Source: Kitasatospora xanthocidica
GTDB taxonomy: Bacteria; Actinomycetota; Actinomycetes; Streptomycetales; Streptomycetaceae
Reading direction: 5' to 3'
NCBI RefSeq assembly: GCF_014656195.1
Contig: NZ_BNBY01000021.1
Location: forward strand, 98,193-162,192
DNA: 64,000 nucleotides
In this document: one piece after another, positions 58,795-64,000 of the stretch
How the letters are laid out: each line of letters begins with the position of its first letter
Numbering within the stretch: the stretch's first letter is position 1
Program-made: the position numbers and the translations under genes
Notes under the pieces: generated by a model
What the model was told of the DNA's origin: nothing
What the model saw: only the letters and a program-made list of their open reading frames with translations
Database searches by the model: none

Positions 58795-59967
58795 ATGTCC
58801 CACGACCCGCTCGCCCCCACCCCGGCGCACAAGTTCACCTTCGGCCTGTGGACCGTCGGCTGGCAGGGGCGCGACCCCTTCGGCGACGCGACCCGCCCCG
58901 CCCTCGACCCGGTCGAGACCGTGCAGCGGCTGGCCGGACTCGGCGCCTACGGCGTCACCTTCCACGACGACGACCTGATCCCCTTCGGCTCGGACGACGC
59001 CACCCGCGAGGAGACCGTCAAGCGCTTCCGCGCCGCGCTGGACGCCGCCGGGCTGAAGGTCCCGATGGCGACCACCAACCTGTTCACCCACCCCGTCTTC
59101 AAGGACGGCGCCTTCACCGCCAACGACCGCGACGTACGGCGCTACGCGCTGCGCAAGACGATCCGCAACATCGACCTGGCGGCGGAGCTCGGTGCCTCGG
59201 TCTACGTCGCCTGGGGCGGTCGCGAGGGCGCGGAGTCCGGTGCGGCCAAGGACGTGCGCACCGCGCTGGACCGGCTGAAGGAGGCCTTCGACCTGCTGGG
59301 CGAGTACGTCGAGCAGCAGGGCTACGACCTGCGGTTCGCGATCGAGCCCAAGCCCAACGAGCCGCGCGGCGACATCCTGCTGCCCACGGTCGGCCACGCC
59401 CTGGCGTTCATCAACGAGTTGGAGCGCCCCGAGCGGGTCGGCGTCAACCCGGAGGTGGGCCACGAGCAGATGGCCGGGCTCAACTTCCCGCACGGCATCG
59501 CCCAGGCCCTGTGGCACGACAAGCTGTTCCACATCGACCTCAACGGCCAGTCCGGCATCAAGTACGACCAGGACCTGCGCTTCGGCGCGGGAGACCTCCG
59601 GCAGGCCTTCTGGCTGGTCGACCTGCTGGAGTCGGCCGGCTACGACGGCCCCAAGCACTTCGACTTCAAGCCGCCGCGCACCGAGGACTTCGACGGCGTC
59701 TGGGCCTCGGCGGCCGGCTGCATGCGCAACTACCTGCTGCTGGCCGAGCGCTCCCGCGCCTTCCGGGCCGACCCGGAGGTGCAGGCCGCGCTGACCGCCT
59801 CCCGGCTGCCCGAACTGGCCCTCCCCACCGCCCAGGACGGCCTGGCCGGGCTGCTGGCGGACGGCTCCGCCTTCGAGGAGTTCGACGTCGACGCCGCCGC
59901 CCGGCGCGGCATGGCCTTCGAGCAGCTGGACCAGCTGGCCATGGAGCACCTCCTCGGCGCCCGCTGA
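58795..59967 (+). CDS. xylA: Xylose isomerase
   Basis: 390 residues, normal for actinomycete class I xylose isomerase. Characteristic segments: FTFGLWTVGWQGRDPFGDAT, GVTFHDDDLIPFGS (catalytic His), YVAWGGREGAE, RFAIEPKPNEPRGDILLPT (metal Glu and Lys), NPEVGHEQMAGLNFPHGIA, HIDLNGQSGIKYDQDLRFG and KHFDFKPPRTED. It converts D-xylose to D-xylulose. ATG 58795 follows GGAG. It diverges from xylB-xylR, and a strong hairpin follows the stop. Confidence 0.97.
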   Translation: MSHDPLAPTPAHKFTFGLWTVGWQGRDPFGDATRPALDPVETVQRLAGLGAYGVTFHDDDLIPFGSDDATREETVKRFRAALDAAGLKVPMATTNLFTHPVFKDGAFTANDRDVRRYALRKTIRNIDLAAELGASVYVAWGGREGAESGAAKDVRTALDRLKEAFDLLGEYVEQQGYDLRFAIEPKPNEPRGDILLPTVGHALAFINELERPERVGVNPEVGHEQMAGLNFPHGIAQALWHDKLFHIDLNGQSGIKYDQDLRFGAGDLRQAFWLVDLLESAGYDGPKHFDFKPPRTEDFDGVWASAAGCMRNYLLLAERSRAFRADPEVQAALTASRLPELALPTAQDGLAGLLADGSAFEEFDVDAAARRGMAFEQLDQLAMEHLLGAR

Positions 59968-59989
59968 GACCAACCGGTCACCCGACCCG

Positions 59990-60019
59990 GCGGGCCGCCC
60001 GTACAACCGGGCGGCCCGC
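59990..60019. terminator. Bidirectional terminator between xylA and helicase genes
   Basis: GCGGGCCGCCCG (59990-60001), loop TACAAC, CGGGCGGCCCGC (60008-60019): 12-bp perfect stem in the 62-bp gap between the convergent genes. Confidence 0.8.
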
Positions 60020-60029
60020 GAAGGCGGCG

Positions 60030-61574
60030 TTACGCCACGCGCGCGGCGCGCCCGGGCGCCCGGCCGCGGCCCGAGGAGCCCTGCTGGCCCCGGCCGGCGG
60101 AGCCCTGCTGGTCGCGGCCGGTGGTGGTCCGGGTGTCGCCGGCGCCCCGGCCGGGGCCGCCACCGCGTCGGCCGCGCCCCGTGGACGGGCCGCGGCGCGG
60201 CCGCTCGACGACCGGGTCGGCGATCACGGTGGGAATGCCGGTGGGCACCCGGGCGCCGGTGATCCGGGCCAGGTCCTCGCCGCCGGCGCTGACCCTGGTG
60301 GTGACGGGGGTGATGGCGGCCGTCGTCATCATCCGGGCCATCCCGCGGCGCTGGTTGGGCAGCACCAGCGTGACGACGGTGCCGGACTCCCCGGCCCGGG
60401 CGGTGCGGCCGCCCCGGTGGAGGTAGTCCTTGTGGTCGCCCGGCGGGTCCAGGTTGACGACGAGGTCGAGCCCGTCGACGTGGATGCCGCGGGCCGCGAC
60501 GTTGGTCGCGATCAGGGCCGTGACCTCGCCCGTACGGAACTGCTCCAGGGTGCGGGTGCGCTGCGGCTGGGACTTTCCGCCGTGCAGGGCGGCGGCCTTC
60601 ACCCCGTTCGCGAGCAGGTCGTCCACCAGGCGGTCGGCGCCGTCCTTGGTGTCGATGAACATGATCACCCTGCCCTCGCGGGAGGCGATGTGGGCAATCG
60701 TGGCGTTCTTGTCGAAGTTCTGCACGTGCAGCACGTGGTGCTCCATGGTGCTGACCGCTCCCGCGGACGGGTCCACCGAGTGGGTGACCGGGTCCGAGAG
60801 GAAGCTCCGCACCAGGCGGTCGACGTTGCGGTCCAGGGTGGCGGAGAACAGCATGGTCTGCCCGCCCTCCGCGACCTGCCCGAGGAGCTCGGTCACCTGC
60901 GGCAGGAAGCCCATGTCGGCCATCTGGTCGGCCTCGTCGAGCACCGTGACGGCGACCCGGTCCAGCCGGCAGTCACCGCGCTGGATCAGGTCCTTGAGCC
61001 GCCCGGGGGTGGCCACCACGACCTCCGCCCCGCGGTTCAGCGCCCAGGCCTGGCGGCTGATCGACGTCCCGCCCACCACGCTCGTCATCCGCAGGCGCAC
61101 CGCGTGGGCGTAGGGGGTGAGCGAGTCGGTGACCTGCTGCGCGAGCTCGCGGGTGGGGACCAGCACCAGGGCCAGCGGGCGGCCCGGCTCGGCCCGCTGC
61201 CCGGCGGTGCGGGCCAGCACGGCGAGGCCGAACGCGATGGTCTTGCCGGAGCCGGTCCGGCCCCGGCCGAGGACGTCACGGCCGGCCAGCGAGTTCGGCA
61301 GCGTCGCGGCCTGGATCGGGAACGGCTCCGTGACGCCCTGGCGGGTCAGCACCGACAGCAGCGCCTTCGGCATGTCCAGCTCGGCGAAGGAGGCCACGGG
61401 CGGCAGTGCCGGAGTGGTGCTCACCGGCATCGCGAACTCGCCCTGCGGGGAGCCACCCCCTCGCCCGCCCCGGCCGGAGGGGCGCCGGCCTCCGGCGGGC
61501 CGGTCACCGTAGAAGGACCCTCCACCGGACCGGGAGGCGGCGTTGTGGTGCGAGGAGCGACTGGAGCGGTTCAT
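60030..61574 (-). CDS. DEAD-box RNA helicase
   Basis: 514 residues. Motif I reads GRGRTGSGKT (Gly-Arg in place of the usual Ala), motif Ib VVATPGRLKDL, motif II VLDEADQMADMGF, motif III LFSATL, then VIMFIDTKDGADRLVDDL and IATNVAARGIHVDGLDLVVN with HRGGRTARAGESG. Arg/Gly-rich tails at both ends (GGGSFYGDRPAGGRRPSGRG; GRGRRGGGPGRGAG) are typical RNA-binding extensions. It lies downstream of a cold-shock protein gene on the same strand, and helicases of this type often help cold adaptation and RNA turnover. ATG 61574 has AGGAAGG upstream. Confidence 0.93.
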   Translation of the reverse strand: MNRSSRSSHHNAASRSGGGSFYGDRPAGGRRPSGRGGRGGGSPQGEFAMPVSTTPALPPVASFAELDMPKALLSVLTRQGVTEPFPIQAATLPNSLAGRDVLGRGRTGSGKTIAFGLAVLARTAGQRAEPGRPLALVLVPTRELAQQVTDSLTPYAHAVRLRMTSVVGGTSISRQAWALNRGAEVVVATPGRLKDLIQRGDCRLDRVAVTVLDEADQMADMGFLPQVTELLGQVAEGGQTMLFSATLDRNVDRLVRSFLSDPVTHSVDPSAGAVSTMEHHVLHVQNFDKNATIAHIASREGRVIMFIDTKDGADRLVDDLLANGVKAAALHGGKSQPQRTRTLEQFRTGEVTALIATNVAARGIHVDGLDLVVNLDPPGDHKDYLHRGGRTARAGESGTVVTLVLPNQRRGMARMMTTAAITPVTTRVSAGGEDLARITGARVPTGIPTVIADPVVERPRRGPSTGRGRRGGGPGRGAGDTRTTTGRDQQGSAGRGQQGSSGRGRAPGRAARVA

Positions 61575-61876
61575 GCGGGAGACCTTCCTCGGGCGGCACG
61601 TCACGAGGAAGGCTCCTCGGCGCGGGGCGCCGGGCGGAGACCGCAAGGGAACGGGCCGGAAAATGTGACGGGCGGAGCGTGAACGGTGGAACCGTGCGGC
61701 ACGCCGTCTGCGGTCGGCGCTCACCGCGGAAGGCGGGAGCGAACGGCCTCGAACCGTGAACTGTCACGGCAGGGCGCCGATCCGGACGCGGCGCTGTGCG
61801 TCTCGCGTGGGGATGGCCGCCGGTGGCGGAGCCATGGGGCCTGAGCGGCCGGGGGAAAGCGTCGTGGCGCCCACGC

Positions 61877-61918
61877 CGAGGGGCCCGCACCGGGCATGTG
61901 CGCGGTGCGGGCCCCTCG
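61877..61918 (-). terminator. Terminator of the cold-shock gene
   Basis: CGAGGGGCCCGCACCG (61877-61892) and CGGTGCGGGCCCCTCG (61903-61918), a perfect 16-bp stem with a 10-base loop, starting 29 bp past the cold-shock gene stop. The rest of the 61575-61946 gap shows no gene and must contain the helicase promoter. Confidence 0.85.
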
Positions 61919-61946
61919 CTGTCAGGCGGGTGCCGTGGCAGTAGAA

Positions 61947-62150
61947 CTACAGCGGGCGAATGTTCTCGGCCTGCGGGCCCTTCTGGCCCTGCGTGACGTC
62001 GAACTCGACCTTCTGGCCCTCGAGCAGCTCACGGAAGCCGTTGGCGTTGATGTTCGAGTAGTGGGCGAAGACGTCGGGGCCGCCACCCTCCTGCTCGATG
62101 AAGCCGAAGCCCTTCTCCGCGTTGAACCACTTCACAGTGCCATTAGCCAT
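61947..62150 (-). CDS. Cold-shock protein, CspA family
   Basis: 67 residues. The RNA-binding motifs KGFGFIEQ (RNP1) and DVFAHYS (RNP2) are both intact within MANGTVKWFNAEKGFGFIEQ. ATG 62150 follows AAGGAGATTTCTTT, a strong ribosome site. It is a single-domain nucleic-acid chaperone of the type highly expressed in streptomycetes. A hairpin with a U-tract lies about 100 bp upstream in the leader. Confidence 0.96.
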   Translation of the reverse strand: MANGTVKWFNAEKGFGFIEQEGGGPDVFAHYSNINANGFRELLEGQKVEFDVTQGQKGPQAENIRPL

Positions 62151-62251
62151 AAAGAAATCTCCTTCAAAGGGTTGTTCGAAGCCACGCACACCGCGGGCTT
62201 CGAGTCACCGCATGGAGCGCCCACCCGGGGAAGAGCCGGGAAACAAAAACG

Positions 62252-62276
62252 CGCCTGCAATACATCAGCAGGCGCA
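62252..62276 (-). promoter_or_regulatory. U-tract hairpin in the cold-shock gene leader
   Basis: GCGCCTGC (62252-62259) and GCAGGCGC (62269-62276) form an 8-bp stem with a 9-base loop. Read on the minus strand it is followed by GTTTTTGTTT, the shape of an intrinsic terminator, about 100 bp before the cold-shock start codon. It may be an attenuator in a long leader, or end an unseen upstream transcript. Confidence 0.55.
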
Positions 62277-62299
62277 CACAAAGTTCATGGGAACCACTA

Positions 62300-62806
62300 C
62301 TGCAACTAAGTCGACTGTAGCAGGCCGCCGCCCGCCGCGGCGGGATGTTCCGCGCCCGGTTCCGCCGCGGCCGGCCCCCGGGGCAGCCGCTCCGGGCCGG
62401 GCGGACCGTGAACACGCGGCAGTGGCAGGCCCCTTGGGCGCGTGCCCGCGCCCCGGCGGGGACTTTCCGCGGGTTCGGCGCGCCCGCCCCGCCGGCGCGA
62501 TTTTCACGGTCCGCGCCGGAAATTCCCTCCGCCGGACATTCCCGTGGAAGGCGCTCCTGGCCCGTATCGGCGGGATTGTGCGACCGTCGCCCCCGGCCCG
62601 GACCGGCGGTGAGAAAAGGGCGGGGCCCCGCGCGCCCGTGCGGGGGCACGCGAGGCCTCGCGTCGGGGCCGGCTCAGACCGGGAAGGGCAGGTCCCCGAG
62701 CGGGATGACGGACGTGCGGGTCTTCGTCGCGACCCGAGGAACGTGAAAGGGGGCGGCGGGCCCCTGCCGGCCCACCGCCCCCCGTTCCCCTCAGCGGGGC
62801 GTCCGC
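62300..62806. other. Intergenic region without a supported gene
   Basis: About 500 bp between the cold-shock leader and the epimerase stop. All frames are Arg/Pro-rich and show no domain or ribosome site. The cold-shock promoter should lie near its left edge, around 62280-62330, where the A/T content rises. Confidence 0.5.
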
Positions 62807-63895
62807 TTACTCCGCCGAGAAGCAGTAGACCGTCATCGACCGGAACACCTCGCCCGGGCGCAGGACGGTGGAGGGGTACTCGGGACGGTTCGGTGAGTCG
62901 GGGAAGTGCTGCGTCTCCAGCGCGATGCCCGCGTACGCGTGGTAGGGGCGGCCGGAGGGGCCGGTCAGCGAGCCGTCGAAGTGGCTGCCGGTGTAGACCT
63001 GGAGCCCCGGCTCCGTCGTCAGGCACTCGACCCGCCGGCCGCTGGCCGGGTGGCTCAGCACGGCGACCTTCCGGAACCCGTTCCCGGCGAGCACCCAGTT
63101 GTGGTCGAAGCCCGCGCCGGCCCGGCGGACCTGCGGGTCCGCGTCGGCGACGCGCTCGCCGATCACCGCCGGCTCGCGCAGGTCGAAGGGCGTGCCGGCG
63201 ACCCGGGCGACCGGGCCGACCGGGATCAGCTCCCCGTCGACGGGCAGGTACCCGAGGGCCTCGACCCGCAGCAGGTGGTCGAGCACCGTTCCGCTGCCCT
63301 CGCCGGCCAGGTTGAAGTACGCGTGGTTGGCGAGGTTGACCACCGTCGGGGCGTCCGTGGTCGCCCGGTAGCCGATCCACAGGGCGCCGGCCGGGTCGAG
63401 CAGGTACGTCACCTCGACGGTGAGCGCCCCCGGGAACCCCTGGTCGCCGTCGGGGCTGTGCAGCCGCAGCCGGACCCCGGCCCGCCGTCCCTCCCGGACG
63501 GGAGTGCCCTCCCAGAGCCGGGTGGCGAAGCCGTCCGGGCCGCCGTGCAGGGTGTGCCCGGTGGCCTGGGTCGCCAGCCGGTGCGTCGTGCTGTCGAGCG
63601 GCAGCAGGCCGTCGGCGATCCGGTTGGCGTACCGGCCGACCGTGGCACCGAGGTAGGCGGCGTCGCCGAGCAGGTCCCCGACGTCCTCGCAGCCGAGGAC
63701 GACGTTCGCCCGCCGGCCGTGCCGGTCCGGCGCGTGCAGGGCCTGGAGGCGGGCCCCCAGGTCGAGCACCTCCACCGTCAGGCCGTCCGGCGAGCCGATG
63801 ATCCAGCGGGTGACGGGCCGCCCGTCCGGGAGGGTGGCGGCGGCATCCTGGCAGACCGACAGTTCACCCTGGGAAACGAGTGCTTCTTCCGGCAC
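62807..63895 (-). CDS. galM: Aldose 1-epimerase (galactose mutarotase)
   Basis: 362 residues, GTG start with GGAG upstream. Family hallmarks: VEVLDLGARLQALHAPDRHG, YLGATVGRYANRIADG, HTLHGGPDGFATRLWEG, catalytic His in VNLANHAYFNLAGEGSG and catalytic Glu in AGIALETQHFPDSPNRPEYP. It interconverts anomers of galactose, glucose or xylose, so it fits both the xylose genes to the left and the alpha-galactosidase near the left end. Nothing upstream is complete before the window edge. Confidence 0.93.
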   Translation of the reverse strand: MPEEALVSQGELSVCQDAAATLPDGRPVTRWIIGSPDGLTVEVLDLGARLQALHAPDRHGRRANVVLGCEDVGDLLGDAAYLGATVGRYANRIADGLLPLDSTTHRLATQATGHTLHGGPDGFATRLWEGTPVREGRRAGVRLRLHSPDGDQGFPGALTVEVTYLLDPAGALWIGYRATTDAPTVVNLANHAYFNLAGEGSGTVLDHLLRVEALGYLPVDGELIPVGPVARVAGTPFDLREPAVIGERVADADPQVRRAGAGFDHNWVLAGNGFRKVAVLSHPASGRRVECLTTEPGLQVYTGSHFDGSLTGPSGRPYHAYAGIALETQHFPDSPNRPEYPSTVLRPGEVFRSMTVYCFSAE

Positions 63896-64000
63896 GGGGT
63901 TGCTCCGTTCCTCGGGGACCGTGGACTGCGGGACTGGGGACTGCGCGGGACCGCGGCACTGCGGGCATCGGTCGGGCGGCCGGCACCGGTGACGCCCGCC

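Noticed and set aside
1..64000. tRNA, rRNA, CRISPR arrays, phage genes or complete insertion sequences
   Set aside because: None seen on reading. Only short IS5 and IS1380 fragments are present; a covariance-model search would be needed to exclude small RNAs.

Overview
The window is very GC-rich actinomycete DNA: GTG starts, purine-rich Shine-Dalgarno sites, start/stop overlaps of the ATGA or GTGA type, and GC-only hairpin terminators. The gene content (ROK-controlled xylFGH and xylAB, secreted glycosidases with ricin-type and AbfB binding modules, a LuxR-type large ATPase regulator, a multidomain SpoIIE phosphatase) points to Streptomyces, Kitasatospora or a close relative. I saw no rRNA, tRNA, CRISPR array or prophage. 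The general theme is plant-polysaccharide use, interrupted by one RiPP gene cluster and one TetR-controlled island.

Layout. 1-2.7 kb: the N-terminal part of a GlxA-type regulator, a saccharopine-dehydrogenase-like oxidoreductase and a ROK regulator. 2.7-5.9 kb: xylFGH sugar importer. 6.5-9.9 kb: secreted GH54 arabinofuranosidase and GH27 alpha-galactosidase. 10.3-21.4 kb: a compact RiPP cluster with flavin reductase, TPR protein, PqqD-like/M50 membrane protease, a 25-residue precursor ending in Cys, a LanD-type cysteine decarboxylase, a LuxR-type regulator, a LanM whose cyclase domain has lost its zinc ligands, and a Cys-free Ser/Thr-rich peptide. 21.5-23.6 kb: SpoIIE phosphatase. 24.1-34.9 kb: an island bracketed by IS5-family transposase remnants, with two paralogous DHA2 exporters, a DUF2993 protein, a TetR regulator and a four-gene aromatic-catabolism operon, all with GATG-N4-CATC operators.

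35-42 kb: two secreted GH43-CBM42 arabinan-degrading enzymes and a large secreted beta-helix protein with ricin-type lectin repeats. 42.3-44.8 kb: a scar zone with an IS1380 remnant, GH35 and GH31 remnants joined back to back, and an SDR/aldo-keto reductase mosaic. 43.6-53.6 kb: a deoxysugar (fucose/rhamnose-like) catabolic and ABC-import operon with FadR-type GntR regulators at both ends. 53.9-60 kb: an unclassified TIM-barrel hydrolase, then xylR-xylB diverging from xylA. 60-64 kb: DEAD-box helicase, cold-shock protein and aldose 1-epimerase.

How the parts fit. Secreted enzymes (GH54, GH27, GH43 x2, beta-helix protein) would release arabinose, galactose, xylose and deoxysugars, which the two ABC importers take in and xylA/xylB, galM and the deoxysugar operon convert. 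Operators shared at a distance tie these together: a LacI-type palindrome precedes GH27 and one GH43 gene, and ATGAGT-N3-ACTCAT plus a near-identical promoter precedes both the beta-helix gene and the ABC importer. In the RiPP cluster the likely logic is dehydration by the LanM, oxidative decarboxylation of the C-terminal Cys by the LanD protein, and cyclisation to an aminovinyl-cysteine or avionin-like ring without a zinc cyclase. That pathway is inference; the gene content is read directly from the sequence.
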